64,000 nucleotides of DNA from Planctomycetota bacterium (GCA_029260795.1 JAJDCO010000154.1:62001-126000), one strand, 5' to 3'; positions 1 to 10,164 are shown, counted from the first letter of the stretch. Numbers and translations are program-made. The notes: a model not told the origin generated them from the sequence alone.

Positions 1-3000
1 TGGGGGCGGCGGGCGCTCTCGGGGTACTTGGAGATGAAGTCCCGCACCACGCGCAGCGCAGCCGCGTGATCGTCTCGCTCGAGGTAGAGGCGGGCCAGCT
101 CGAGGTAGTAGTCCTCGGCGGTGCGGCTGCCCGGGAACTGGGCGAGGGCCTGTTGGAACTGCTCGGGCGAATCGGATCGTCGTACGCTCTCGAGAACGGT
201 TCGGGCCCGTTGCTCGTACCGGGCTCGAACTTCGGTCGGCGAGGCCTCGAGGATCTCTCGGATGCTCTCGCGGGCGATGTCGTCTACGGGTCGTCCGCGA
301 TCGACGTCATCGGCATAGCGCGCGATGAGCTGCTGCGCGTCCTCGATCGCACCCGGCCAGTTCTCGCGGCGGAGTCGATGAGCGATTCGCATTCGAAGCG
401 CACGGACGCCGACGCGGGTCGGTGGCTGTCCTGGTCCTTCGAGCGATTCGAGACGGTCACCATACTCGTCGAGCAGACTCTTGAGTGCGTTCTCGTACTT
501 GTCGGGATAAGACTGCGCCCTGACGGAGAGCGCCTCGATGTAGAGGAAGCGCGTGCGGATGCCGAGCTCCTCGTTCGGCGCATAGAGCTCGGCCTCGGCA
601 AAGAACTCGGCGGCCGCGCGACTGTCGCGGGCTTGGCGGCCTAGCTCTCGATAGGTTCGGAAGAGGCCGCTCCGTGCCTGGCGGTAGCGCTCGTCGAAGG
701 CATCGCGCGCGTTGACCGGGAGCGCTTCCAGCGCTCGTCGGAACTGGTCGATGGCACCGTCATAGTCGCGCCTCGAGATCTCGAGGTCGCCCAAGGCGAC
801 GAAGCGCTCGGCGGATCCGCGCGGGAGGCGCTCGATCTCCTCACGCTTGATCTCGAGAATGCGATCCCAGTCCAGGTAGGTCTCGATTCGCTGTCGGGTC
901 GCCGCGACGAGCGCGCCGCCTCCGCTCGCCAAGATGGCGCCGGAGATCACGCCGCTCTCGAGCGGTATCGACTCCAGACGCCTTCCGTCGAGATCGAAGC
1001 GGAGGAGCACTTGGCCCTTGCGCAAGAACACGCCTTCGCGAGTGATGGCCCCTCGGCTGGTCGACATCGCACCCGAGGCATCGCTCAGGGAGGCCTGGAT
1101 GATCTCGTCGCCGGTCGCGGTGTCCCGGATGGTGAGCGCCGAGCCGGAGAGGTAGACCTTGCCGTCGGCCACGCCCATCAGATGATGGCGGAGCTGACGC
1201 TGTCGATAGGAACGGCGCGGCACGTCGTAGGGCTGGCGCCACAGGGTGTGTCCGTTGCGGACGTCGAGGCAGTAGACATCGGTGGCGTCGGTGGGTGCGA
1301 AGAAGAGCTTGCCCTCGGCGACGACGGGAGGGCTGTTGGCCCAAAAGGTCTGCCGGGGCTCGGGGGCCATGCCGGAGGGGGCATAGATCTCGATCGGCTC
1401 GTACTCGCGGATCCAGCGAATCCAGCCGGCGCGCGCATCGAGGGCGGCCACGACGCCGAGGTTCGTACAGAAGTAGGCGATGCCGTCCTGCTCCGAGACG
1501 ACACCCGGCGAGAACTCCATGAAGGGCCGGCCGAACATGTTGAGCTCGAGCTGACCGGTCGCGATCGGTGTTCGCCACACGAGCTCTCCCGTGTCCACGT
1601 CAAAGGCACACACGAGGGCGTGGAACTTTCCCTTCTCGAACCAGACCGACGTGATCGCCAGGTTCTCGAAGATCACCGGGGGCGTCGGCTCGTTGAGCAT
1701 CGCGATGAACGGGTCGCGGGAGAACGGTGGCTCGGCGTGCGACCAGAGCAGCTTTCCGCTCTCCTCGTCGAAAGCGAACAGCTTGCGCTCCGGCAGTGGG
1801 ATCTGAATCGGCATCCCGTGAAAGCTCTGCGAGCGTCGCCGCGACGAGCGGACTTGGAGGTTTGCGAAGACACGCCCTTCGTGGGCGGTGGCGCTGAAGA
1901 CCGCGTTGGGGTTGAGCCCTTCGAGGTCGTCCGTCCCGCGGTTGTCGAGGAGCTCTTGGCCGAGACGGCTTCGGAAGTTCCAACGCAGCTCGCCGGTGTA
2001 GAGGTCGAACGAGCGCAGCGAAACGCTGTCATTCAGCAAGACCGAGCCGTTGGAGATGATCGGGTAGAAGGGCAGCGCGATCTGCTCCTTGTCGATCGGC
2101 ATCGTGCTCCGCGGCTCTTCCTTGAACGGATTCGTCTCGATACGCGTCGCCCATTGGAGCGCGCGCGTCGAGGACGGCGGCGCCATGAGCGAGGACCCGT
2201 CGTTGGTACCGGCCATCTGGGGCCAGTCGGCCAAGCGTGAGCTGCGCGGCGTTCGTGGCGAGCGAGGTCGCAGGTCTTGCACGATCTCGACGATCGCTTC
2301 CGAGAGCGCCCGGGTCCGATCGCCCGCTCGGATCTCGCTGCTTTGATGCAGCTCGCGAAGTCGCACCAGGTCTTCGTCCCGACCCAGCGCTCGAAGCGAC
2401 AGTGCCGCTCGCACCGTCGCCACCGCTTGGAGTCCCTCGTGGCCGGCGACCACGCGCGGGTAGGTGACCGCCTGGCTCAGGTACCAGCTCGCCGCCGCAT
2501 GATCTCCTCGCTCCTGGTACAGCGTCCCGAGGAGGAGCAGGCCGGGCAGGCCACTTCGGGTCCAGTAGTAGCGCTCGGCCAGGCTGCGCAGTGTTCCGAG
2601 GCTGCGGGCGGCGGTGCCCGCTTCCAGCTGACGGGCCGCCGGCTCGTCGAATCGCTCACGGTAGGCCTTCATCCCTTCTTCGGGGAGAAGTCCGAGCACG
2701 CGATGGGCGAGGTCTCCGGCGCCCTGGTACAGCAGCAGCTCGTCACCCCGGGCCGACATCACCCGATAGAGCTCGGGATCGATGGCGACGACGTGGTTGG
2801 GCCACCGATCCAGAATCGTCTGGAGGCGCTCGGTCGCCAGGAGCCAGTGACCCTCGCGAATGTGCTTCTTGATCTGCTGGAAGATCTGGCGCGTCTGGCT
2901 GCGCGCGGCGACGTCGAAGGTCTTGGTGACTTCGAACGAGGGCGAGTAGTCGCCGATCAGCTTGTCGATCGTTTCGAGGTCGTCGTGTGCTCGGCTCGAA

Positions 3001-3080
3001 GTCACGAGCAAGACGAAGGCGGCCGCCGCCAGCATCGTGCGGCTCCATCGGCCGTGGTGCGATCGAGATGCCTGGCGCAT
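1..3080 (-). CDS. Secreted PQQ-like beta-propeller protein with TPR-type tail (C-terminus outside window)
   Basis: Reading the minus strand from the ATG at 3080 gives one unbroken frame of about 1026 codons to base 1, so the stop lies outside the window. The N-terminus has an arginine-rich n-region and a hydrophobic stretch (LAAAAFVLLV) like a signal peptide. Residues of about 40-300 are helical and TPR-like. The middle holds repeated blades of the PQQ-like kind (for example FAFDEESGKLLW, CAFDVDTGELVW, YCLDVRNGHTLW). The last 300 or so visible residues are TPR-like (LGDLEISRRDYDGAIDQF). The likely role is an exported scaffold or binding protein; no catalytic site is recognisable, and quinone binding is not implied. 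A second ATG at 3035 has a better ribosome site (GGAG, 7-base gap) but would cut off the charged n-region. It is the last visible gene of the minus-strand MoxR/VWA cluster. Confidence 0.8.
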   Translation of the reverse strand, partial: MRQASRSHHGRWSRTMLAAAAFVLLVTSSRAHDDLETIDKLIGDYSPSFEVTKTFDVAARSQTRQIFQQIKKHIREGHWLLATERLQTILDRWPNHVVAIDPELYRVMSARGDELLLYQGAGDLAHRVLGLLPEEGMKAYRERFDEPAARQLEAGTAARSLGTLRSLAERYYWTRSGLPGLLLLGTLYQERGDHAAASWYLSQAVTYPRVVAGHEGLQAVATVRAALSLRALGRDEDLVRLRELHQSSEIRAGDRTRALSEAIVEIVQDLRPRSPRTPRSSRLADWPQMAGTNDGSSLMAPPSSTRALQWATRIETNPFKEEPRSTMPIDKEQIALPFYPIISNGSVLLNDSVSLRSFDLYTGELRWNFRSRLGQELLDNRGTDDLEGLNPNAVFSATAHEGRVFANLQVRSSRRRSQSFHGMPIQIPLPERKLFAFDEESGKLLWSHAEPPFSRDPFIAMLNEPTPPVIFENLAITSVWFEKGKFHALVCAFDVDTGELVWRTPIATGQLELNMFGRPFMEFSPGVVSEQDGIAYFCTNLGVVAALDARAGWIRWIREYEPIEIYAPSGMAPEPRQTFWANSPPVVAEGKLFFAPTDATDVYCLDVRNGHTLWRQPYDVPRRSYRQRQLRHHLMGVADGKVYLSGSALTIRDTATGDEIIQASLSDASGAMSTSRGAITREGVFLRKGQVLLRFDLDGRRLESIPLESGVISGAILASGGGALVAATRQRIETYLDWDRILEIKREEIERLPRGSAERFVALGDLEISRRDYDGAIDQFRRALEALPVNARDAFDERYRQARSGLFRTYRELGRQARDSRAAAEFFAEAELYAPNEELGIRTRFLYIEALSVRAQSYPDKYENALKSLLDEYGDRLESLEGPGQPPTRVGVRALRMRIAHRLRRENWPGAIEDAQQLIARYADDVDRGRPVDDIARESIREILEASPTEVRARYEQRARTVLESVRRSDSPEQFQQALAQFPGSRTAEDYYLELARLYLERDDHAAALRVVRDFISKYPESARRP

Positions 3081-3220
3081 GTCCTACGTCCACTGGGAGA
3101 GGGTGAGGTTCATACGGGGCCAGGCTCGTGTGCCCGGATGCCGAGCTGGGCTCCGCTCGAGTGCTGCGTTCTCAACAGCTTTTCAGTCTATTGGTTAGTA
3201 CGTTTCCTATCGACTTTGGC

Positions 3221-3238
3221 CGCTCATTTTTTTGAGCG
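3221..3238. other. Short inverted repeat in an AT-richer intergenic gap
   Basis: Between the VWA gene (stop at 3331) and the next gene downstream on the minus strand (start 3080) lies a gap of 250 bases, clearly richer in A and T around 3180-3240 than its surroundings. CGCTCA (3221-3226) and TGAGCG (3233-3238) form a 6-bp stem around a T6 loop. It has no U-tract behind it on the minus strand, so it is a weak terminator candidate at best. The gap probably also holds the promoter of the beta-propeller/TPR gene, but I see no convincing -35/-10 pair. Confidence 0.3.
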
Positions 3239-3330
3239 CTTCCGTCGACTCAACGGCCCGTTTCGCCCCACTCGACGGACGTTTTGCAAGCCCTTCAACC
3301 TGCATCTTCTTCAGCCTCCTCGTCGAGCCG

Positions 3331-5733
3331 TCAAACGAGCTGGTATCGCTTACGAACCAGCCACTCGAATCCGAGCAGCCCCGCCAACGCGATGAGAATC
3401 CACGACTGGTCCCAGAGCTCGTCCTCGCTGCGCAGCTCACGCTTCTCGATCGCCTTTTCCTCGATGACGCCGGAGAGCTCGTTCAGCTCGTGCAGTCGCA
3501 GGTATCGGCCACCGGTGAGCGAGGCGATCTCACGAAGGCGATCCTGATCGAGGCTCGTGATCTGGGTCTCGAGCACGGGCACTTTGACGAAGAAGGAGAT
3601 ATGCGAGATCTTCTCGCTCGCGGAGCTGGAGTCGGGCGACTCGATCCACGCCTCGTACTTGCCCGGCTCCTTCTCGCCGATCTCCCGCTCGAAGATCCCC
3701 GTTTCACCCGGCACGGCCGGGAGGTCGAACTCGATCAGCTTGCCCTTGGGCGTCTGGAGCCAGACCTTCTGGCTGGAAGCCTCGGACGGCTCGTAGTCCT
3801 CGTCCCGCACCGACGCCCACAGCGTGATCGGCTCCTTGATGTCGTACTCGGCGCGGTTGTCCTTGGTCGTGAGCTCGTAGCGCTTGTTCGAGCGTCGGAG
3901 CTTGCTCATGGCCAGGTGCTGAACCGCCTTCAGCCAAAACTGCTCGTGGTATCGCTCGCCGTAGTACTTGCGCCACATCCAGGTCGAGTCGAACGCCACG
4001 AAGAGCGTGCGTCCGGTCGGATAGTGCGTGGTCACGATCAGCGGGTGCTTTCCGTAGCGTGGGTTGCCTTTCTCGGGATGTCGCGCCAGGACGCGCGCTC
4101 CGGGCTTGGCGCGCTCGACCGGCACGTACCAGTAGAGGCCGGGCAATCCGTAGTCGCCCGATTCCCAGAGCTGACGGTTCTCCTCAGGGTCCGAGCGGAG
4201 CTTGACGATCTCGTGAGGATCGTAGGGGTTCTCGAGGCGAGGGCGGAAGGGTCGGTCGAAGCGCCCTGGCCCGTTGGCCGCTTCCTTGTCGAGGTTGCGA
4301 ATGACGACCGGAAGGATGTCCTCGATCGGAGTGTTCACGTAAAGCCGAGGCGCGTAGCTCTCGCCAGCGATCATCAAGAACCCGCCGCCGATCTCGACGA
4401 ACTTCTTGATGTTCTTGAGGATCTTCTCGCGCTCGGCCGGATCGTCGTGGAGGCGCTCCGGGTCGACGTCTCCGAAGATGATCACGTCGTACTCGAACAG
4501 CTCCTTGGGATCGGTCGGGAACTGTCGCAGGGAAGCGTCGGCGCGGTCGGCCGAGCGCTCTTGCTCGAATCGGAGGTCGGCCGTCAGCAAGAGGCACTGC
4601 GTGCTGAGTGAGTCCTTGGCGCGAATCAGGGCGTTCTTGAGGTAGCGGTACTCCCAACGCGGGTAGCCCTCGACGTAGAGCACCTTGATCTTCTCGGTCT
4701 TGACCCAGAGAGTCTGCGGTGGCGTCTCGTCATCGATCGGGTTCTCGTCCCCTTCGGGTGGCTCGATCCGCGCCACGATCTCGTATTTCCCAGGGCGAGT
4801 CGGCTGGAAGCTGAGGAAATGACGCGATTGCCGCGGCTCGGGTCCGTCCACGGGAATGCTCTCCCGAACCAGCTCGGTCCCGTCCTGTTGGTCGATGAGC
4901 ACCAGGGTCGCGATCTGATTCGGCTCGAACCCCGAGGTCGACACCTGCACCCGGAACTCGACCTCCTGGTTCACGAGGGAGCTGTCGGGAAACAAGCCCC
5001 AAGCGATTCCGGCGTTCCGACTCAGCAGCTCCGGCTCTCCGACACCGACCGGATAGATGCGAACGCTCTCGCCGCGGGCGCGTGCGGCCGCCTCGAGCGG
5101 ATCCGTTCCGCTGTTGGAGCGTCCGTCGGTGAAGAGGATCAGGCCGGTGACGTCTCGCCCGAAGGCGTTGCCGAGGGCTTGCTCGATGGCGGTTCCGATG
5201 CGCGTGGACTGGCCGTCCGCCGTGATCGAGAGCTTCTCCTTGTTCGGCATGGGCTGGAGATCGCTGGCGAAGTGGAAGAACTCCAAGTCGAAGCGCTCCT
5301 CGAGCTCATTGAGCAAGCCCCGCTCGTTCGATTGGAGGGCACGCGTGACGAGCTCCGAACGAGGCAGGTCTTCGAGCGAGGTTCCACGGGCGATGCCCGT
5401 CAATCGTCGGAGCTGGCGCTCGGCGTTGGCGTCAGCGTAGGACTCCTTCGCCGACATGCTGAAGGAGTCGTCGAGCAAGACGCGCAAGACCGGCTTGATG
5501 GTCGTGGTCTCGAATTGTTGCTGCACGGGCTCGGCGAGCAGCGCCAAGAACCCCAAGATCGTGAGGGCACGGAGCACGGCCAGCAGCCGCTTGATACCCG
5601 ACGACGCCGTCTTGGCCTCGTGCGCATACAGCCACCAAGCGAACCCGGCGACCGCCGGTACGATGACCAGCACGACGATCCAGAGTGCGGGGAGCTTGAG
5701 GAACTCGATGTTCGCTTCGAGGAGGAGAGGCAT
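3331..5733 (-). CDS. VWA-domain membrane protein of the MoxR/BatA cluster
   Basis: This 800-residue protein has two N-terminal membrane segments (about 17-37 and 50-68) and a von Willebrand A domain with the metal-site motif DDSFSMS (Asp88, Ser90, Ser92) and FTDGRSNSG further on. A long extracytoplasmic region follows, including a segment resembling the glutamine-amidotransferase-like fold of such proteins (LYVEGYPRWEYRYLKNAL). A C-terminal membrane helix ends in RKRYQLV. The ATG at 5733 is chosen over the GTG just before it because ATG overlaps the upstream stop as TGATG, which implies translational coupling. Large VWA proteins of this layout accompany MoxR, DUF58 and BatA in planctomycetes and related bacteria. 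A structural or chaperone-like role in the envelope is plausible, but the exact function is unknown. Confidence 0.85.
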   Translation of the reverse strand: MPLLLEANIEFLKLPALWIVVLVIVPAVAGFAWWLYAHEAKTASSGIKRLLAVLRALTILGFLALLAEPVQQQFETTTIKPVLRVLLDDSFSMSAKESYADANAERQLRRLTGIARGTSLEDLPRSELVTRALQSNERGLLNELEERFDLEFFHFASDLQPMPNKEKLSITADGQSTRIGTAIEQALGNAFGRDVTGLILFTDGRSNSGTDPLEAAARARGESVRIYPVGVGEPELLSRNAGIAWGLFPDSSLVNQEVEFRVQVSTSGFEPNQIATLVLIDQQDGTELVRESIPVDGPEPRQSRHFLSFQPTRPGKYEIVARIEPPEGDENPIDDETPPQTLWVKTEKIKVLYVEGYPRWEYRYLKNALIRAKDSLSTQCLLLTADLRFEQERSADRADASLRQFPTDPKELFEYDVIIFGDVDPERLHDDPAEREKILKNIKKFVEIGGGFLMIAGESYAPRLYVNTPIEDILPVVIRNLDKEAANGPGRFDRPFRPRLENPYDPHEIVKLRSDPEENRQLWESGDYGLPGLYWYVPVERAKPGARVLARHPEKGNPRYGKHPLIVTTHYPTGRTLFVAFDSTWMWRKYYGERYHEQFWLKAVQHLAMSKLRRSNKRYELTTKDNRAEYDIKEPITLWASVRDEDYEPSEASSQKVWLQTPKGKLIEFDLPAVPGETGIFEREIGEKEPGKYEAWIESPDSSSASEKISHISFFVKVPVLETQITSLDQDRLREIASLTGGRYLRLHELNELSGVIEEKAIEKRELRSEDELWDQSWILIALAGLLGFEWLVRKRYQLV

Positions 5734-8042
5734 CACGATCTCCCGTGGTTTCCGATGCGCCAGGCGAAGAGCGACTCGAGGGCGAGGAACAGCGCAGCGG
5801 CCGCGATCAGGTACTTCCAGAGCTCACCGCCGCGGCGGCTCTCGTCCGTAGACAGCTCGAGCTCCAGGCTGTCTGCCGACAGCACCCGAATCCCCTCGAA
5901 GCTCCTCTCGAACTCCCGGGGCGAGAAGCGTCGGAGATCCCCTTCTGCCGGGTCGAGGCTCAAGGCGAACAGCTCGACGTCGTCCGGATCTTCGTTCAAC
6001 GACAGCCGGTACACTCCTGGCTGATACAGCTCCGCCATCGGCGCAATCAGAAAAGAGAATGTCTCTCGATCGTCCTCCACCGTCACCGACGCCTCGACCG
6101 GAAAGTACTGTTGGTCCCCTGACGGGAACGTCAGCGGGATGTTCTTGTTCGAAGGATAAGTTGAGAGCTGTCGGCGTAGCGCCGACCCGACCGGCAGGTT
6201 GTGCACGTGGTGGTCTTGGCCGCTCAGGTGATAGACCGTGTCATGCGTGAGCGGGAGGAAAGCGATCGGGATTCGCACCAGGTCGTTCCAAGCACCATCG
6301 ATCGAGGTCGCGAACAGAAGCACCCGGCCGCGGTCGAGCGGTCGCTCGAGGATGGCGGGACTCTTCGCTTCGTCGTCGAAGCGCGCGATGACGCGGACAT
6401 CTTCGTCGGCTTCCATAACCAGCAGCTGCTGGAACTGGCGAACCGGCACGTCGGAGAACAGGCTCCGGAATCGGTCCTCGCGGAACAGCTGCAGAATCGG
6501 GTGATCGTAGTCGACGTCGGTGAACTGGTAGTAGCTGGTCTCTCCTCGTTCGGGCGCCGGATCGAAGACCTCTGCCGGAAGCAGCCCCGAGCCCAGCCCA
6601 CCCTTGAAGAGGTCCTGGTTGTACCGGCTGGGCATCACCTGGTCTCCGAAGGTGATCCACAGGCTGCCACCCCGTCGCACATATCTTTCGAGGTCCTCGA
6701 CCACTTGAGGCTCGATCGAGGGCACGTTGGCGAGCACGATGAGGTCGTAGTCGCTCAGCGTCTCCTGACCGTAGTCGAAGACCGTGTCTTCGATGACCTT
6801 GGGGAGGAAGGTCGGGGCGACCTTGCGCCCATCGTCGTCACGGATCGGGTCCAGAGCCAGCGACAGGAAGAACGACTCGCTCTCGGCGGGATCGTCGGGT
6901 CGCTCGTCGCCCGAGACGATCAGGACCTGAATGCCGTCCCGCACTTCGAAGGCGAAGGTGCGCCAGTTGTCGATGAGCAATCCGTCGCTCTCGAGCTGGA
7001 CCGTGATCTCGTGAAAGCCCGCCTCGCCGAAGACGTGTCGGAAGGCAACGGTCGCCTCGCCTTCGGCCGCGAGGTCGAGCGTCTTGACCGGCTGCTTGTT
7101 TCCGTCGACCAGAAGCGTCGCCGTGACTCCGGGGCGATCTTGGGTACTGAAGTTTCGAACGCGGGCCGTGAAGGTGACCGCGTTGTTGATGGCGATACTG
7201 CGGTCCTCGGTTCCGACATCGACGACGGCGAGGTTGGCGGGTGATCGGCTGCCGCTGCCGACATCGATGACATGAGTCGGCGCGCGCTGGGCGACCGAGC
7301 GGAACAGGTTGGCCAGCCCCAACTGGGGAAGCGCCTCGCCCTCGCCCTCGCCCTCGGCCGCTGACTCGGAATCGTCGGTCGGCTCGGAATCCTGGGGCGA
7401 GTCGATCTCGCTCTCGAGCCAGCCATTCCGTTGGAGGTCGGTGATCCAGTAGATCTCGCGGGCCGTCTCGTCGGCCGAGAGCAACTCGTCGAGCACGTCC
7501 AACGCGCTGCCAGGATTGGCGGGCGTGGTGGCCGGCTCGTCCGAGAGGCGGATCGCCTCGAGCACGTCGTCGGCCGAGCCGTCTCGGACCAGTGGGAGTC
7601 GAACGTACTGCTCGGCGGTGAGGATCAGCGAGAACTTGCGGGTCCGATCTTGACGCTTCTCGTCGATGATCTGGCGCGCGACTCCGAGCGCGCGATCGTA
7701 GACGCGGTCGCCACCCCCGCGGTATCCCATGCTGTACGAGTTGTCGAGGACCACGACGACGTTCGGGCGCTCACCGGGCAGAACCTGTGCCAGCGCTCCC
7801 TCCGGCGTGACGAGCGGCCGCGCCAATGCCAGCGCCAAGAGCCCGATGATCAGGCAGCGCAAGAGCAAGAGCAGGAGGTTCTCGAGGCGAGCGCGTCGGT
7901 TGGTCTTTTGAAACGCGGCCAGCAGAAACCGAGTCGCCGCCCAGGGGACTCGCTTGAAGCGCTGTCGATTCAGAATGTGGATCAGGATGGGGACCGAGAT
8001 CAGCGCCAGTCCCCAGAGAAGGCCAGGATTGAGAAAGCTCAT
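5733..8042 (-). CDS. BatA-type protein: N-terminal double-membrane domain plus VWA domain
   Basis: The 769-residue product opens with the typical BatA N-terminus (MSFLNPGLLWGLALISVPIL), a hydrophobic segment, a basic loop and a second membrane segment (about 55-75). A VWA domain follows with the metal-site motif DNSYSM (Asp100, Ser102, Ser104). The protein ends with a membrane helix near the C-terminus (LIAAAALFLALESLFAW). The ATG at 8042 is preferred to the GTG at 8054 because it has GGAG six bases ahead and matches the family N-terminus. In other bacteria BatA works with MoxR-type ATPases and DUF58 proteins at the inner membrane; the first such loci were linked to aerotolerance, but the biochemical role is not settled. 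The downstream VWA gene overlaps its stop by one base. Confidence 0.9.
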   Translation of the reverse strand: MSFLNPGLLWGLALISVPILIHILNRQRFKRVPWAATRFLLAAFQKTNRRARLENLLLLLLRCLIIGLLALALARPLVTPEGALAQVLPGERPNVVVVLDNSYSMGYRGGGDRVYDRALGVARQIIDEKRQDRTRKFSLILTAEQYVRLPLVRDGSADDVLEAIRLSDEPATTPANPGSALDVLDELLSADETAREIYWITDLQRNGWLESEIDSPQDSEPTDDSESAAEGEGEGEALPQLGLANLFRSVAQRAPTHVIDVGSGSRSPANLAVVDVGTEDRSIAINNAVTFTARVRNFSTQDRPGVTATLLVDGNKQPVKTLDLAAEGEATVAFRHVFGEAGFHEITVQLESDGLLIDNWRTFAFEVRDGIQVLIVSGDERPDDPAESESFFLSLALDPIRDDDGRKVAPTFLPKVIEDTVFDYGQETLSDYDLIVLANVPSIEPQVVEDLERYVRRGGSLWITFGDQVMPSRYNQDLFKGGLGSGLLPAEVFDPAPERGETSYYQFTDVDYDHPILQLFREDRFRSLFSDVPVRQFQQLLVMEADEDVRVIARFDDEAKSPAILERPLDRGRVLLFATSIDGAWNDLVRIPIAFLPLTHDTVYHLSGQDHHVHNLPVGSALRRQLSTYPSNKNIPLTFPSGDQQYFPVEASVTVEDDRETFSFLIAPMAELYQPGVYRLSLNEDPDDVELFALSLDPAEGDLRRFSPREFERSFEGIRVLSADSLELELSTDESRRGGELWKYLIAAAALFLALESLFAWRIGNHGRS

Positions 8043-8099
8043 CGAGATCTCCACTCCCGATCGGGCCGGGAGGGCCTGCCGCGCGCGGCGGCGGTCGCG

Positions 8100-9005
8100 T
8101 CAGCCGCGACGCGCCTCCGCCATGCGCGTCGCCAGATAGCGGGTGAGTGCGACGTCCACCGGCGTACCGGTGTCCATCAAGACGTAGTCGATGCGGTTCT
8201 TGAGACAGCCCTTCTTGATGGCGAGCGTGAAGGCCTCGACCTCTTCGAGATAGGCCTGCCGGAGGACGCGCGGGTCGGCGGTCAGCTTCGGCATGTCCTC
8301 GAGACCCTCGAAGCGCGTCATCCGCTGGAAGGGGAAGTTCAGCTCGTCATAGTCCAGGACGTGGAACACGATGACGTCGTGGCGTCGATGACGGAGAAAG
8401 CGCAGACCGCGCAAGATCTCTTTGGGATCGTCGAGCAGGTCCGAGACCACGATTACCAGGCCGCGCCGAGCCAGACGATTCGCCATCTGCAAGAAGACGT
8501 CCGACGTCTTCGTCTTGCGCGTCGGCGTCGCGGCCGCGATCTCGCCCACTACGGTCCGAAAATGCGACAGGCTGGTCGAGTGCGGAATGAAGCGCTGGAC
8601 CTCCTCGTCGAAGAGCGCCAGCGCCACCTGGTCTTGCTGCTTGAGGATGAGGTACGCCATCGTGGCAGCGATCGTCGCGGCGTAGTCGAACTTCGTGCCA
8701 CGCTTCTCGTCGCCGTACGCCATCGACTCGCTCATGTCGAGCAGGGTCGTCGTCGTGAGGTTCGTCTCTTCCTCGTATTCCTTGATGTAGAAGCGGTCGG
8801 ACTTCGCATAGGCCCGCCAGTCGATGTGCCGGAGATCGTCTCCGGTGACGTACTCGCGATGCTGGGAGAACTCGACGCTGTACCCGTGAAACGGGCTCTT
8901 GTGCATCCCCGAGATCGTGCCTTCGACGATCTCGCGCGCCTTGATCTCGAGCCGGGAAGCCCGGTTCAAGGTCTTGGCGTCGAGGTAGCTGCGAGGCTCG
9001 GCCAT
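8100..9005 (-). CDS. DUF58 domain protein
   Basis: The 301-residue product shows the DUF58 core with the conserved block DDLRHIDWRAYAKSD (about 56-70) followed by YIKEYEEETN. It also has a VWA-like segment whose motif DMSESM (Asp90, Ser92, Ser94) matches a metal site. There is no signal peptide or clear membrane segment, so it probably sits in the cytoplasm or at the membrane surface. The ATG at 9005 is preferred to a TTG one codon earlier. DUF58 proteins are almost always encoded next to MoxR ATPases and are taken to be their partners or substrates. That order (moxR, DUF58, BatA, VWA) is intact here, with 67 bases between moxR and this gene. Confidence 0.92.
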   Translation of the reverse strand: MAEPRSYLDAKTLNRASRLEIKAREIVEGTISGMHKSPFHGYSVEFSQHREYVTGDDLRHIDWRAYAKSDRFYIKEYEEETNLTTTTLLDMSESMAYGDEKRGTKFDYAATIAATMAYLILKQQDQVALALFDEEVQRFIPHSTSLSHFRTVVGEIAAATPTRKTKTSDVFLQMANRLARRGLVIVVSDLLDDPKEILRGLRFLRHRRHDVIVFHVLDYDELNFPFQRMTRFEGLEDMPKLTADPRVLRQAYLEEVEAFTLAIKKGCLKNRIDYVLMDTGTPVDVALTRYLATRMAEARRG

Positions 9006-9072
9006 CAAAGGCTCCGGTCAGATCGAAAGTGGGGCGGTCAGAACTTCCAGGGTCGGCGTCTGCGATCCACGG

Positions 9073-10164
9073 TCATTCCGAGGCGATCACCGGCGGCAGC
9101 TTCGTGTCTCCGGTCACCTCGCTGCCGTGCTGGGGAATCGTCTCGAGCAGGCGATCGATCACGCGATCTGGAGTGATGCCCTCGGCCTCGGCGCTGAAGT
9201 TCGTGATGATGCGATGGCGAAGCACCGGGTAGGCGACTCGCTGCACGTCTTCGAAGTTCACGTGATGGCGACCGTGCAAGAGGGCGCGTGCCTTGGCTCC
9301 GAGGATCAGGTACTGCGCGGCACGCGGACCGGCACCCCAAGAGACCCACTCGGTCACGAAGTCGGGCGTCTCGGCGCGTTGAAGGCGCGTCGCGCGCACG
9401 AGCTTCATCGCGTACTCGAGAATGCTGTCGGCCACCGGCACGCGGCGCACCAGCTCTTGGAGCGCGAGGATCTCTTCACCCGAGATCACGGCTTCCACTT
9501 CCGGGTGCTCGACCGTCGTCGTACGACGGATGATCTCGAGCTCTTCGTCCCAGCTCGGGTAGTCCACTTTGATCATGAACATGAATCGGTCGAGCTGGGC
9601 CTCGGGAAGCGGGTACGTTCCTTCTTGCTCGATCGGGTTCTGCGTCGCGAGCACGAAGAAGGGGGGATCGAGGGCATGGCGACGACCGCCCGCCGTGACC
9701 TGGTGCTCCTGCATCGCCTCGAGCAGGGCGGCCTGCGTCTTCGGGGGCGTTCGGTTGATCTCGTCCGCCAGAATCACGTTGGCGAAGATCGGACCCGGCA
9801 GGAACTTGAACTCGCGCTCGCCCGTCGACTTGTTCTCCTGGATCACCTCGGTGCCCGTGATGTCCGCGGGCATGAGGTCGGGCGTGAACTGGATCCGGTT
9901 GAACGACAGGGACATGGTCCTCGAGACCGAGCTGATCAACAGCGTCTTCGCCAGTCCCGGAACACCGACCAGCAACGAGTGACCGCCGCTCACGATCGAC
10001 ACCAGGAGCTGATTGACGACCGCTTCCTGACCCACGATCACCTTGCCGAGCTCCGTCTTGATCCGCGCGAACGACTCCTTGAAGCGCTCCACGCTCGCCA
10101 GGTCGTCCGCGGTCAGCTTCGAAGCCTCCGTGCTCGCGGGGACGTTCTCGGGATTACTGCTCAT
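9073..10164 (-). CDS. MoxR family AAA+ ATPase
   Basis: The 363-residue product is a complete MoxR ATPase. It has Walker A GVPGLAKT (67-74), Walker B ILADEINR (131-138), the motif LLEAMQEHQVT and the sensor region ATQNPIEQEGTYPLPEAQLD. MoxR proteins are cytoplasmic ATP-driven chaperones that help mature protein complexes or insert metals, usually acting on VWA proteins encoded beside them, as here. The ATG at 10164 is chosen because the family alignment starts near there and GGAG lies 9 bases upstream; the open frame runs further up but looks non-coding. It is the first gene of the tight moxR/DUF58/BatA/VWA run and has a 313-base leader gap in front of it. Confidence 0.95.
   Translation of the reverse strand: MSSNPENVPASTEASKLTADDLASVERFKESFARIKTELGKVIVGQEAVVNQLLVSIVSGGHSLLVGVPGLAKTLLISSVSRTMSLSFNRIQFTPDLMPADITGTEVIQENKSTGEREFKFLPGPIFANVILADEINRTPPKTQAALLEAMQEHQVTAGGRRHALDPPFFVLATQNPIEQEGTYPLPEAQLDRFMFMIKVDYPSWDEELEIIRRTTTVEHPEVEAVISGEEILALQELVRRVPVADSILEYAMKLVRATRLQRAETPDFVTEWVSWGAGPRAAQYLILGAKARALLHGRHHVNFEDVQRVAYPVLRHRIITNFSAEAEGITPDRVIDRLLETIPQHGSEVTGDTKLPPVIASE

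Noticed and set aside
1011-2240. Plus-strand open frame of 409 codons opposite the left-edge gene
   Set aside because: It is antisense to the beta-propeller/TPR protein, which has clear repeats in an unbroken frame, and its own translation is low-complexity.
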